Shown: one piece after another, positions 1-8,020 of the stretch | Layout: each line of letters opens with the position of its first letter | Numbering within the stretch: the first letter of the stretch is position 1 | The notes under the pieces: generated by a model | The model's input: only the letters and a program-made list of their open reading frames with translations | Database searches by the model: none | What the model was told of the DNA's origin: nothing | Source of the DNA: JACVRW01 sp034664125 | GTDB lineage: Bacteria > Actinomycetota > Thermoleophilia > Solirubrobacterales > Thermoleophilaceae | DNA length: 64,000 nucleotides | Direction: 5' to 3' | Assembly: GCA_034664125.1 (NCBI GenBank) | Contig: JAXDIG010000058.1 | Location: 1-64,000, forward strand | Made by a program: the position numbers and the translations under genes

Positions 1-1
1 C

Positions 2-1489
2 CACCCGGCCTCCTCCAACAAGGACTACTCGGGCCTCGAGGGGTATTGCCCCTCTTCCCACCCGGTCGTGCCGGGCAAGCGCGCCCGGCACGAGACCCCG
101 CCGCTCACGGTCGAGCTGCCGGAGCCGGACAGACTGGTCGGAGACGCGGACTTCGCCGTGCGCATGATGGGCATCGGCGGCACCGGCGTGGTCACGGTCA
201 ACCAGGTGCTCGGGATGGCGGCCCTGATCGACGGGCTGCACGTGTCGGGGCTCGACCAGACCGGCCTCTCCCAGAAGGGCGGTCCGGTGGTGTCGGACCT
301 GCGCATCTCGCACGAGCCGCTGGCGGCCGCGGCCAAGGCGCCGGCGGGTTCGATCGACCTCTACCTCGGCTTTGACCTGCTCGGCGCCGCCAGTGACAAG
401 AACCTGATCAGCGCGGCGCCCGACCGCACCGTGGCCGTGGTGTCGACCAGCGCCGTGCCGACCGGCCGGATGGTCATCGACGTCGACGAGCGCTTCCCGC
501 AGCTGGCCGCGCAGCTCGACCGCGTCGACGCCGTCACCCGCCCCGAGCACAACCTCTACCTCGACGCCCAGCGCCTGTCCGAGCGGCTCTTCGGCGACCA
601 CATGATGGCCAACACGCTCGCCCTCGGCGCGGCCTACCAGCGCGGCATGCTGCCGGTGTCGGACGAGGCGCTCGAGCAGGCGATCCGGCTCAACGGCGCC
701 GCCGTCGAGAAGAACCTGGCCGCGTTCGCCTGGGGCCGCGCGGTCGTGGCCGCGCCGGAGGCGGTCGAGCGGGCCACGCGGCCGCCGGAGCCCGCGGCCG
801 CGCGGCGCGAGCTGTCGGGCATCGAGCGCGAGCTCGTGACGCTGGCGGTCAACGGCGACCAGGGCGAGCTGCGCCGGCTGGTGGAGCTGCGCGTTCCCGA
901 GCTGGTGGCCTACCAGGACGCGGCCTACGCGCGCCACTACGCCGAGCTCGTACGCCGGGTGCACGTGGCGGAGCAGGAGCGCACGCCCGGACACGCGGAG
1001 CTGGCCGACGCGGTGGCGCGCCAGCTGTTCAAGCTGATGGCCTACAAGGACGAGTACGAGGTCGCCCGCCTGCACCTCGACGCGGTCGAGCAGGCGAAGC
1101 TGAGCTCCGAGTTCGGAGCCGACGCCAAGATCGCGTTCAACCTGCACCCGCCGCTGCTGCGCGCCATGGGCCTCGACCGCAAGCTCAAGCTCGGCAGCTG
1201 GTTCGTCCCGTCGTTCCGGGCGCTTTACCGGATGCGCCGGCTGCGCGGCACGCGGCTCGACCCGTTCGGCCGCGCCCGCGTGCGCCGCGTCGAGCGCGAG
1301 CTGATCCGCGAGTACGAGGAGATGATCGCCGAGGCGCTCGTGCGGCTCACGCCGGACAGCCACGCGACCGCGCTGGAGCTGTTCGAGCTGCCGGACGTGA
1401 TCCGCGGCTACGAGGAGATCAAGCTGCGCAACGTGGCTCTCTTCCACAAGCGGGCCCAGCCGCTGCGCAAGCGCCTCACTCGCGCGTAG
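2..1489 (+). CDS. indolepyruvate ferredoxin oxidoreductase, C-terminal part (5' truncated by window)
   Basis: This is the C-terminal part of a fused 2-oxoacid:ferredoxin oxidoreductase that decarboxylates arylpyruvates to aryl-acyl-CoA and passes electrons to ferredoxin. The reading frame is open to the window edge, so the true start lies upstream. The first residues, SSNKDYSGLEGYCPS, match the iron-sulfur segment that precedes the gamma domain. From about residue 45 there is the nucleotide-binding-like gamma domain (MMGIGGTGVVTVNQVLG). After residue 240 comes the long helical C-terminal extension typical of the fused actinobacterial and proteobacterial form. Two cysteines normally present in the SCNKDYSC segment read as Ser and Gly here, which may affect cluster binding. 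The family call is firm; substrate specificity is inferred. Confidence 0.85.
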   Translation, partial: HPASSNKDYSGLEGYCPSSHPVVPGKRARHETPPLTVELPEPDRLVGDADFAVRMMGIGGTGVVTVNQVLGMAALIDGLHVSGLDQTGLSQKGGPVVSDLRISHEPLAAAAKAPAGSIDLYLGFDLLGAASDKNLISAAPDRTVAVVSTSAVPTGRMVIDVDERFPQLAAQLDRVDAVTRPEHNLYLDAQRLSERLFGDHMMANTLALGAAYQRGMLPVSDEALEQAIRLNGAAVEKNLAAFAWGRAVVAAPEAVERATRPPEPAAARRELSGIERELVTLAVNGDQGELRRLVELRVPELVAYQDAAYARHYAELVRRVHVAEQERTPGHAELADAVARQLFKLMAYKDEYEVARLHLDAVEQAKLSSEFGADAKIAFNLHPPLLRAMGLDRKLKLGSWFVPSFRALYRMRRLRGTRLDPFGRARVRRVERELIREYEEMIAEALVRLTPDSHATALELFELPDVIRGYEEIKLRNVALFHKRAQPLRKRLTRA

Positions 1490-1500
1490 TCTCTGGGGCC

Positions 1501-2340
1501 ATGAGCTCGACCTTCACGATCGGCGGGGACCTGGAGGTCCGACGCCTGGGCTACGGCGCCATGCGCATCACCGGTGACGGCATCTGGGGGCCGCCCGACG
1601 ACCCTGAGTCGGCCAAGGCGGTCCTGCGCCGCGTCCTCGAGCTCGGCGTCAACCTGATCGACACCGCCGACTCCTACGGCCCGGACGTGAGCGAGAACCT
1701 GATCGCCGAGGCGCTCTACCCGTATCCGGACGACCTCGTGATCGCCACCAAGGGCGGGCTGCGGCGCACCGGCCCCGGCGAGTGGCCGGTGGACGCCCAT
1801 CCGGACCGTCTGCGGGAGTGCTGCGAGGGCAGCCTGCGCCGGCTGCGGCTCGAGAGGATCGACCTCTACCAGCTCCACCGCCCCGACCCGGAGGTGCCGC
1901 TCGAGGAGTCGCTCGGTGCCCTCAAGCAGCTGCAGGACGAGGGCAAGATCCGCCACGTCGGTGTCTCGAACGTGTCCGCCGACGAGCTCGAGCGCGCCCG
2001 CGCCGTCGTGGACGTGGTGACGGTCCAGAACCGCTACAACCTCGTCGACCGCCACTCCGAGGACGTGCTCGACCTGTGCGAGGCGGCCGGCATCGGATTC
2101 ATCCCGTGGTTCCCGCTGGCCACCGGCGACCTCGCCCGTCCCGGCGGGCCGCTCGACGAGCTCGGAGGCAGCCACGGCGCCACTTCCGGGCAGTTGGCGA
2201 TCGCCTGGCTGCTGGCTCGCTCGCCCGTGGTGCTGCCGATTCCGGGCACGGCATCGGAGCAGCACCTCGAGGAGAACGTCGCGGCGGCGCAACTGGAGCT
2301 GGAGCCGGAGGAGTTCGAACGCCTTGCCGCGGCAGCTTGA
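1501..2340 (+). CDS. aldo/keto reductase
   Basis: A 279-residue NADPH-dependent aldo/keto reductase, a cytosolic TIM-barrel enzyme that reduces aldehydes or ketones. The catalytic set is visible as D54, Y59, K84 and H126. The segments YQLHRPD and HVGVSNVS and the C-terminal PIPGT cofactor loop are also present. The ATG lies 11 bases after the previous stop. A TAGTCT box ends 8 bases before it, so it may also have a leaderless promoter of its own. Length is slightly short of the usual 300 to 330 but no motif is missing. The physiological substrate cannot be deduced. Confidence 0.9.
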   Translation: MSSTFTIGGDLEVRRLGYGAMRITGDGIWGPPDDPESAKAVLRRVLELGVNLIDTADSYGPDVSENLIAEALYPYPDDLVIATKGGLRRTGPGEWPVDAHPDRLRECCEGSLRRLRLERIDLYQLHRPDPEVPLEESLGALKQLQDEGKIRHVGVSNVSADELERARAVVDVVTVQNRYNLVDRHSEDVLDLCEAAGIGFIPWFPLATGDLARPGGPLDELGGSHGATSGQLAIAWLLARSPVVLPIPGTASEQHLEENVAAAQLELEPEEFERLAAAA

Positions 2341-2373
2341 TTGACAAGCGCTTCAAGGGGTAAACGAACCGCC

Positions 2374-3066
2374 ATGTCCAGCGAGATCCGGCCGAGCAGC
2401 CTCGACCACGTGGCCCTGTGGGTCGACGAGCGCAAGCCGCTGGCGAGCTTCCTCTGCGATCACCTGGGCATGCACGTGATCGAGGAGACGGACACGTTCA
2501 CGCTCGTCGGGGTGGACGCGAAGCTCGGCAAGCTCACCCTGTTCGACGCCGAGGGTCCGCGGGAACGCGGCACGATCGGGCACATCGCGCTGCGCGTGGG
2601 CGACCTCAGCGCCGCCGTCGCCGGCCTGCCCCAGACCGCCGCGGCCCGGCCGCCCGACGACGGCATGGTGCGCTTCGAGGCGCCGGGCGGGCTGCCCCTG
2701 GCTCTGGTCCAGCGCGGCGGTGTCGAGTTCGACCTCGACCACGTGCTGCTGCGCCTGCCCGATCGCGAGGTGGCGCTCAGCGAGCTGGAGACGATGGGCT
2801 TCGAGCGCCGGAACGGCGCGCTGGCCGTGGGCGATCGCGAGCTGCGCATCGTGGAGGGCGACGCGCCCGACGGCGAGCGTCCGCTGCTCAACCACATCGC
2901 GCTGCTCGTGGACTCCGCCGAGGAGGTGCAGCGCGACGCCGAGGAGCGCGGCGTGGAGATCGACGACGTCAAGGACGCCCCGAACACCTTTGCCGTGTTC
3001 CTGCGTGGCCCGTCCGGGGTCCGCATCGAGTACGTCGAGCACAAACCGGGCTTCGCCCTCGTCTGA
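2374..3066 (+). CDS. VOC-family (glyoxalase/dioxygenase-like) protein
   Basis: A 230-residue vicinal-oxygen-chelate protein built from two or more beta-alpha-beta-beta-beta modules. It begins SSLDHVALWVDERKPLASF and has repeated domain starts such as GHIALRVGDL and LNHIALLVDS. Family members are metal-dependent dioxygenases, glyoxalases or lyases, and the reaction here is unknown. I chose the ATG at 2374 because AAGGGG precedes it; a TTG 33 bases upstream is the alternative. The flavoprotein that follows starts 3 bases after this stop, so the two are probably co-transcribed. Confidence 0.85.
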   Translation: MSSEIRPSSLDHVALWVDERKPLASFLCDHLGMHVIEETDTFTLVGVDAKLGKLTLFDAEGPRERGTIGHIALRVGDLSAAVAGLPQTAAARPPDDGMVRFEAPGGLPLALVQRGGVEFDLDHVLLRLPDREVALSELETMGFERRNGALAVGDRELRIVEGDAPDGERPLLNHIALLVDSAEEVQRDAEERGVEIDDVKDAPNTFAVFLRGPSGVRIEYVEHKPGFALV

Positions 3067-3069
3067 GCG

Positions 3070-4134
3070 GTGGCAGACCTCGTCGTCGCCGGGGCCGGCA
3101 TGGCCGGCCTCGTGGCGGCGGCCGAGGCGCGCCGGCTCGGGGCGGCGCCCGTCATATTCGAGAAGCTGGACCGCCCGGGCGGCTCGATGCGCCTGTCGAG
3201 CGGCGTGGTCTGGCGCCACCGCCGGCTCGATCGCTTCAGGGCGGAGTGCCCGGGCGGCGACCCGCTCCTGCAGCGCCTGCTGTTCGAGCGGCTCGACCAC
3301 GATCTGCGCTGGCTGGAGTCGCTCGGCGTCCCGGTCGTCGCGCGCGACACCGGCAACGAGCTGACCACGGGCGTACGCTTCGACCCCGAGCGGCTCACCG
3401 CCGCGCTGGTCGAGGCGGCCGGCGACGTGCGCCTCTCCGCCCCGCTGAGAGAGCTTCCCGATTCGGCGCCCGCGGTCCTGGCCACAGGGGGATTCGGCGC
3501 CGACCGCGAGCTGCTGCGCGAGCACGTTACGCCCGAGGCCGACCACGTGCTGGTACGCGCGGCGCCCGGATCCACCGGCGACGGGCTGCGGCTGGGCCTG
3601 GCCGCCGGCGCGAGCACGAGTGTCGGCCTGGCCGAGGTCTACGCTCGCGCGATGCCGGCGCCCCCCGCCCGGGTGCACCCCTCCGAATTCGTCGCGCTCT
3701 CGCAGCTGTACGCGCGCCACGCGGAGGTGACCAACGAGCGCGGCGAGCGGCACGAGGCGGCCACGTGGTCCGAGGTCGACACCGCGCAGTGGATGGCGCT
3801 CCAGCCCCGCGCCCGTGCGTGGTTCCGGGTGTCCGAGGCCGCGCTCGCCGAGCGCGTGCGCGACCGCAGCGTGGGGGAGATGGTCGAGGCGGCGGCGGCG
3901 GCCGGCGCGCCGGTACGGCGCGAGGACGGTCACGTGACCGTCGAGACGGTGGCCGGCGTGACGACGACGCTGGGCGGGCTGGCGATCGACGGGCACGCGC
4001 GCGCCGGCTCGGAGGTGTTCGCCTGCGGGGCGGACGCGGGCGGCGTGGCCACCGGCGGCTACGCCAGCGGCCTGGCCGCCGCGCTGGTGTTCGGCCGCAT
4101 CGCCGCGCGGGCCGCGCTGGGGGAGAGCCCGTGA
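3070..4134 (+). CDS. FAD-dependent oxidoreductase (fumarate reductase/ketosteroid dehydrogenase-like)
   Basis: A 354-residue flavoprotein with an N-terminal dinucleotide fold (VVAGAGMAGLVAAAEARRLG, residues 5-24) and an RPGGSMRLSSGVVW segment typical of FAD_binding_2 proteins. Near the C-terminus the ACGADAGGVATGGYASGLA motif contacts FAD. At 354 residues it is shorter than full fumarate-reductase-type proteins of 450 to 550. It starts with GTG 3 bases after the VOC gene and overlaps the next gene by GTGA. Reaction and substrate are unknown; the pairing with a VOC protein suggests catabolism of a ring or keto compound, which is only inference. Confidence 0.8.
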   Translation: MADLVVAGAGMAGLVAAAEARRLGAAPVIFEKLDRPGGSMRLSSGVVWRHRRLDRFRAECPGGDPLLQRLLFERLDHDLRWLESLGVPVVARDTGNELTTGVRFDPERLTAALVEAAGDVRLSAPLRELPDSAPAVLATGGFGADRELLREHVTPEADHVLVRAAPGSTGDGLRLGLAAGASTSVGLAEVYARAMPAPPARVHPSEFVALSQLYARHAEVTNERGERHEAATWSEVDTAQWMALQPRARAWFRVSEAALAERVRDRSVGEMVEAAAAAGAPVRREDGHVTVETVAGVTTTLGGLAIDGHARAGSEVFACGADAGGVATGGYASGLAAALVFGRIAARAALGESP

Positions 4135-5195
4135 AACACAGCTTCGGGAGCAGCGAGGCGTTCACGGTCGGCGTGGAGGAGGAGCTGCTGCTGGTTGACG
4201 CGGACACGCTCCAGCTCGCTCACGCGGCAGACCGGGTGCTCGCGGACGTCCACCTGCCGCGCGAGCGGGCCAGCCACGAGGCGTTCCTCGCCGAGATCGA
4301 GGTGCGCTCGGAGCCGCGCGGCAGCGCCGCCGAGGCTGTGGCCGACATCGCCGACGGTCGCGCTGCCGTGCGCGCGGCAGGCGGCACGCCGATGTCCGTC
4401 GGCCTGCACCCGGATGCCGGCTTTGGGGACGTGCAGCTGGTGGACTCGGATCGCTACCGGCGCGTGGAGGGCGAGATGCGCGGCTTGATCAAGCGCACGC
4501 CGGAGTGCGCGCTGCACGTGCACGTTGCGATGCCCTCGCCCGACGCCGCGGTCGACGCGCTGATGGGCCTGCGCGAGGCGCTCCCGCTGATCGGTGCGCT
4601 GGGCGCCGGGTCGCCGTTCTGGTTCGGCATGGACTCGGGGCTGGCGAGCGCGCGCTCGGCGGTCATCCGCGCGTACCCCGGGCGCGGTGTCCCGCCGCCG
4701 CTGCGCGACTGGGAGGACTACCTGGAGACGCTCGACGGCATCAGGGTCGGAGGAGGCCCGGAGGACCACACGATGGTGTGGTGGGACGCGCGGCTTCAGC
4801 CGCGCCTGGGCACGGTCGAGCTGCGCGAGCTGGACGTGCAGACCGGCCTGGAGGAGGCGGCCGGCATGGCCGCTCTCGTGCATGCGCTGGCGCGGCGCGC
4901 CGCCGAGCAGCCGGTGAGCGAGCACGCGCCGGCCCAGGCGCTGCACTGGTCGAGCTTCCGCGCGGTGCGGGACGGGCTCGAAGCCGAGGTGCTGTTCCGC
5001 GGCCGCCTGCGCCCGGTGCCCGAGGTGGCCCGGGAGCTGCTCCACGAGCTCAAAGGCGAGGACGACGCGCTCGAAGGCGTCGAACGCATCCTGCGCGAGG
5101 GCGGCGCCCCGGCGCGGCAGCGGGCGATCCACGCGGAGGGGGGCATGCCCGCGCTGCTGCGGCACCTGGCCGACGAAACCGCGCGCGGACTCTAG
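4131..5195 (+). CDS. carboxylate-amine ligase, glutamate-cysteine ligase family 2 (YbdK-like)
   Basis: A 354-residue ATP-dependent carboxylate-amine ligase of the GCS2 family. It opens with FTVGVEEELLLVD, the signature glutamate-rich strand. ECALHVHVAMP and GTVELRELDVQ are the metal- and nucleotide-binding segments. Family members join an acid to an amino compound, classically glutamate and cysteine; weak ligases of this group often have unknown substrates. The GTG start overlaps the upstream stop as GTGA, so translation is probably coupled. A strong hairpin follows the stop. Confidence 0.85.
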   Translation: MKHSFGSSEAFTVGVEEELLLVDADTLQLAHAADRVLADVHLPRERASHEAFLAEIEVRSEPRGSAAEAVADIADGRAAVRAAGGTPMSVGLHPDAGFGDVQLVDSDRYRRVEGEMRGLIKRTPECALHVHVAMPSPDAAVDALMGLREALPLIGALGAGSPFWFGMDSGLASARSAVIRAYPGRGVPPPLRDWEDYLETLDGIRVGGGPEDHTMVWWDARLQPRLGTVELRELDVQTGLEEAAGMAALVHALARRAAEQPVSEHAPAQALHWSSFRAVRDGLEAEVLFRGRLRPVPEVARELLHELKGEDDALEGVERILREGGAPARQRAIHAEGGMPALLRHLADETARGL

Positions 5196-5200
5196 AAAAG

Positions 5201-5229
5201 CGCCGGCCGGGCGCTTGGCCCGGCCGGCG
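5201..5229. terminator. hairpin between convergent genes
   Basis: CGCCGGCCGGGC (5201-5212) and GCCCGGCCGGCG (5218-5229) form a perfect 12-bp stem with a 5-base loop. It lies between the ligase stop and the end of the convergent sigma-factor gene. No T-run follows on either strand, so it is a GC-hairpin type terminator and could serve both genes. Confidence 0.7.
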
Positions 5230-5253
5230 GAACTGCTTGCTGGTGGATTGTCG

Positions 5254-6150
5254 CTAGGCGGCTTCGCGCAGCGCCGCGACCGTCTCGTCGTTGGAGAGGC
5301 GGCGTAGCGCCTTCTCCTCGAGCTGGCGGACGCGCTCGCTCGAGAGCCCGAGCCGGCGGCCGGTTTCGCGCAGGGCCTTGGGCTCCTCGCGATCGAGGCC
5401 GAAGCGCAGCGTGATCACGGTGCGCTCGTTCTCCGGGAGCGTGCCGACTGCGTCGCGCAGCGCCTCCCAGCTGAGCTCGGAGCTGACGTAGTCCTCGATC
5501 GACGGGCCGTCGCTGGCGATCAGGTCGCCGAGCGCGGTATCTCCGTCCTCGCCGACGCCCTGGTCAAGGCTGGCGGGACCGCGATCCGCACGGCGGATGT
5601 CGATCACCTCGTCGACCGGCAGGTCAACCCGCTCGGAGATCTCCTCGTCGGTGGGCTGGCGGCCCAGCTCGACGGCGAGCTTGCGCTCCGCGTCGGAGAT
5701 CTTTCGCGCCCGCGCCACGATGTGCACGGGCAGCCGCACGGTGCGGCCCGAGTTGGCGAGCCCGCGGCCGATGGCCTGGCGGATCCACAGCGTCCCGTAT
5801 GTCGAGAACTTGAAGCCCTTGCGCCAGTCGAACTTCTCGACCGCGCGGATGAGCCCCAGCATCCCCTCCTGGATCAGGTCGCCGAGCGGAAGGCCCTGGC
5901 CCTGGTACTTGCGCGCGACCGAGATCACGAGCCGCAGGTTCGAGTTGATCATGCGGTCCTTGGCCTCGATGTCGCCCTTCTCGATGCGCTTGGCCAGCTC
6001 GACTTCCTCCTGAGCGTTCAGGAGGGGGTGCTTGCGCGCCTCGTTGAAGAACAGCTGCAGCGAATCCTCCAGCTCCGGAGTAAACGAATAGCTGGTGGTC
6101 TTCTCAGTGGTGCTCGTAGTCAATCCTTCGTTAGATAGTTCGACGTTCAT
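5254..6150 (-). CDS. primary-type RNA polymerase sigma-70 factor (group 1/2)
   Basis: A 298-residue sigma factor carrying regions 1.2 to 4. Region 1.2 lies around residues 24-58. Region 2 is SNLRLVISVARKYQGQGL through KFSTYGTLWIRQAIGRGLA and contains the melting and -10 recognition helices. Region 3 follows, then the region 4 helix-turn-helix (LRETGRRLGLSSERVRQLEE). It lacks a long region 1.1, and the N-terminus is Thr/Ser rich. A second primary-type sigma factor lies at 24.3-25.3 kb, so at least one of the two is an alternative group 2 factor. The gene converges with the upstream operon across a strong hairpin. Confidence 0.93.
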   Translation of the reverse strand: MNVELSNEGLTTSTTEKTTSYSFTPELEDSLQLFFNEARKHPLLNAQEEVELAKRIEKGDIEAKDRMINSNLRLVISVARKYQGQGLPLGDLIQEGMLGLIRAVEKFDWRKGFKFSTYGTLWIRQAIGRGLANSGRTVRLPVHIVARARKISDAERKLAVELGRQPTDEEISERVDLPVDEVIDIRRADRGPASLDQGVGEDGDTALGDLIASDGPSIEDYVSSELSWEALRDAVGTLPENERTVITLRFGLDREEPKALRETGRRLGLSSERVRQLEEKALRRLSNDETVAALREAA

Positions 6151-6154
6151 CGAA

Positions 6155-6209
6155 AGTATACCTCATGGGGTGGCCTGATTGAAGTCTGCATAGGCCGCAC
6201 TGAAGTCTG
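6155..6209 (-). promoter_or_regulatory. sigma-gene promoter with 21-bp-spaced direct repeats
   Basis: On the minus strand a TATACT -10 box (6155-6160) ends only 4 bases before the sigma-gene ATG, and a weak TTCAAT -35 sits 17 bp upstream. The 9-mer TGAAGTCTG occurs twice on the plus strand, at 6180-6188 and 6201-6209. The 21-bp offset equals two helical turns. One copy overlaps the -35 and the other lies just upstream, as expected for a regulator bound on one face of the DNA. Confidence 0.5.
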
Positions 6210-6330
6210 GTGCCCGTATCCGCGGCCGCCAAATCGTCGGCAATGTGGTTGCACACACAAGTACATACTCCGAACCCACGACTTCGTTACTTACCAATCG
6301 TAAGGGCTGAGGCGCGGTTTGACTCGCTCG

Positions 6331-6356
6331 GTGTCGGGGGCGTGTGGGCCGGGTAA
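6331..6356 (+). promoter_or_regulatory. candidate SigB/F-type leaderless promoter
   Basis: GTGT-N16-GGGTAA, with GGGTAA at 6351-6356, ends 10 bases before the ATG of the baeRF gene, and no Shine-Dalgarno sequence intervenes. The 12-mer CCGGGTAACGGC is shared exactly with the site before the DUF892 gene on the other strand near 16.27 kb. A small inverted repeat CTTAC-CAATC-GTAAG lies upstream at 6290-6304. Confidence 0.45.
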
Positions 6357-6366
6357 CGGCTAGACA

Positions 6367-7512
6367 ATGCAGGTCATGGCTCCCGACCGCGAGGAACTGC
6401 GGCGTCTCGCGGAGATCCGGCTCGATCGCCCGCTGGTCCTGAGCCTCTATCTCAACCTCGACCCGGCCGAGTTCGCGACCCCACCGGCGCGCGCCACCGC
6501 CGTGCGGTCGCTGCTGGACGAAACCGAGCGCCAGATTCGCGACTTCGAGGACCTGTCGCACGAGGAGCGCATGGCCTTGCGGGCCAGCCTGGAGCGCGCG
6601 GCCACGCTGCTCCAGGGCGACCTGCCCAGCGAGGGCGCCCAGGCGGTCGCCGTCTTCGCCGCCGAGCCGGCCGAGCTGTTCGAGGCCCTCAAGCTGCCGC
6701 GCCCGCTGTCCAGCCGCGTGGCGATCCGCCGCTCGCCGCTGGTGGCGCCGCTCACGCGCCTGGCGCGCCGCGAGCGCTGGTGCGTGACCCTCGTCAACCG
6801 CCGCGACGCGCGCGTCTTCCGCGGGGCACACGACGGGCTGCAGGAGGTGGAGCAGGTCCACGACGTGGTCTACGGGCAGCACGATCGCGGCGGCTGGTCG
6901 CAGGCGCGCTTCCAGCGCGGCATCGAGAAGGAGAAGGACGACCACCTCAAGCACACCGCCGAGGTGCTGATGAAGCACTTCAAGCGGCGCCCGTTCGAGC
7001 GCCTGATCGTCGGCGGGCCGCGCGAGGTGGTGGCCGACTTCGAGTCGAAGCTGCACGGCTATCTCGCGGAGAGGCTCGCCGGCCGCATCGACGTGGACGT
7101 CGAGCACTCGACCGCCGAGCAGGTGCTGGAGGCGGTGCAGCCGCGCTTCGAGGAGCTAGAGGACGAGCGCGAGGCCCAGGCCCTGGAGCGCCTGGGCGAG
7201 GCCGGCCGAGCGGCCACCGGGCTGGACGACGTGCTGCGCGCGCTCAACGAGCGGCGCGTCGAGACGCTTGCCATGGACGAGCGCTTCTCGGCCGAGGGCA
7301 CCCGCTGCCCGAGCTGCGGCTGGCTCGGACCCGCGGGCGAACGCACCTGCCCTCTGGATGGAACCGAGCTGGAGCAGCTCGTCGGCGACGACCTGATCGA
7401 AGCGGCGGTCGAGCTCACGATCCAGCAGTCCGCCGAGATCCTGGTGGTGCGCCGGCGGCGAGACGAGCTGGCCGACCGCGCCGACGGCGTGGCCGCGCTG
7501 CTGCGCTTCTAG
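6367..7512 (+). CDS. baeRF/Vms1-Ankzf1-like protein (bacterial eRF1-family)
   Basis: A 381-residue protein of the bacterial archaeo-eukaryotic release-factor-like superfamily (baeRF), related to eRF1 and Vms1/Ankzf1 peptidyl-tRNA hydrolases. Those proteins release nascent chains from stalled ribosomes. The N-terminal LYLNLDP segment and the central WCVTLVNRRDARVFRG strand are typical. A YGQHDRGGWSQARFQRGIEKE loop precedes the eRF1-domain-3-like half (ERLIVGGPREVVADFE). CPSCGWLGPAGERTCPLDG near residue 315 looks like a zinc knuckle. Its promoter resembles a general-stress promoter. Whether it acts on ribosomes is inferred. Its last 4 bases overlap the convergent marR gene. Confidence 0.78.
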   Translation: MQVMAPDREELRRLAEIRLDRPLVLSLYLNLDPAEFATPPARATAVRSLLDETERQIRDFEDLSHEERMALRASLERAATLLQGDLPSEGAQAVAVFAAEPAELFEALKLPRPLSSRVAIRRSPLVAPLTRLARRERWCVTLVNRRDARVFRGAHDGLQEVEQVHDVVYGQHDRGGWSQARFQRGIEKEKDDHLKHTAEVLMKHFKRRPFERLIVGGPREVVADFESKLHGYLAERLAGRIDVDVEHSTAEQVLEAVQPRFEELEDEREAQALERLGEAGRAATGLDDVLRALNERRVETLAMDERFSAEGTRCPSCGWLGPAGERTCPLDGTELEQLVGDDLIEAAVELTIQQSAEILVVRRRRDELADRADGVAALLRF

Positions 7513-7949
7513 GCAGACGTCTCGGCGGGCGCGCGCACGGCCGCCCGCAGCGCGTCACGCAGCGCGCGCTGTTGCTCGATCGGGAGCGCCGCGATCTCCG
7601 GCGGCGGCTGACTCATCTGCCGCGTGGCGATCGCTCGAACCCGCTCGCCCGCGGCGGTCAGCACCAGCAGCTTCACGCGCCGGTCGTGCTCGGCGGGGTG
7701 GCGCTCGATCAGGCTACGCGCCTCGAGCCGGTCGACGATGCCGGTGACGTTCGAGTTGTCGCAGAAGAGCTTGTCGGCGAGCGAGCTCATCGGCACCTCG
7801 ACGCCCGGCTCGATGAGGCGGAGGGTGTGCAGCTGCACGGGGGACAGCCCGAGCTCCTGGGCGAGCGCCATGAAGCGTGGCTTGTTCGCCTGCATGACCT
7901 CCCACAGGAGCTCCCAGGCCTCACGGGCGGGATCGTTGCGCTGGGCCAT
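7509..7949 (-). CDS. MarR-family transcriptional regulator
   Basis: A 146-residue winged-helix repressor-type regulator. The wing region LIERHPAEHDRRVKLLVLT is characteristic, preceded by the recognition helix SSLADKLFCDNSNVTGIVDRLE. I prefer the ATG at 7949 to the one at 7964. The likely -10 box (TATGAT on the minus strand, 7960-7965) covers the upstream ATG and would leave the 7949 start close to the 5' end of the mRNA. The gene is divergent from the ABC exporter, so it probably represses that exporter and itself in response to a small molecule. Confidence 0.9.
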   Translation of the reverse strand: MAQRNDPAREAWELLWEVMQANKPRFMALAQELGLSPVQLHTLRLIEPGVEVPMSSLADKLFCDNSNVTGIVDRLEARSLIERHPAEHDRRVKLLVLTAAGERVRAIATRQMSQPPPEIAALPIEQQRALRDALRAAVRAPAETSA

Positions 7950-7959
7950 GGTCGAGCCG

Positions 7960-8012
7960 ATCATAGTTCATGTTGGCAATAGTTGACAACCTCAACCTTT
8001 GCTTGGTAGATT
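7960..8012. promoter_or_regulatory. divergent marR/ABC promoters with shared operator
   Basis: The plus strand has TTGACA (7983-7988)-N18-TAGATT (8007-8012) and the ABC ATG at 8021. The minus strand has TTGTCA (7984-7989)-N18-TATGAT (7960-7965). The two -35 boxes overlap. Across them lies TTGGCAATAGTTGACAA (7973-7989), two palindromic TTGnCAA half-sites. GTTGA-CAACC-TCAAC is nested beside it. A dimeric MarR protein bound here would block both promoters. Both mRNAs would have almost no leader. Confidence 0.7.
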
Positions 8013-8020
8013 GAGCGGTC

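Noticed and set aside
2418..4130. In-frame extension upstream of the carboxylate-amine ligase
   Set aside because: The extension lies over the VOC and flavoprotein genes in another frame and shows no homology; the GTG at 4131 with GTGA overlap fits the family start.
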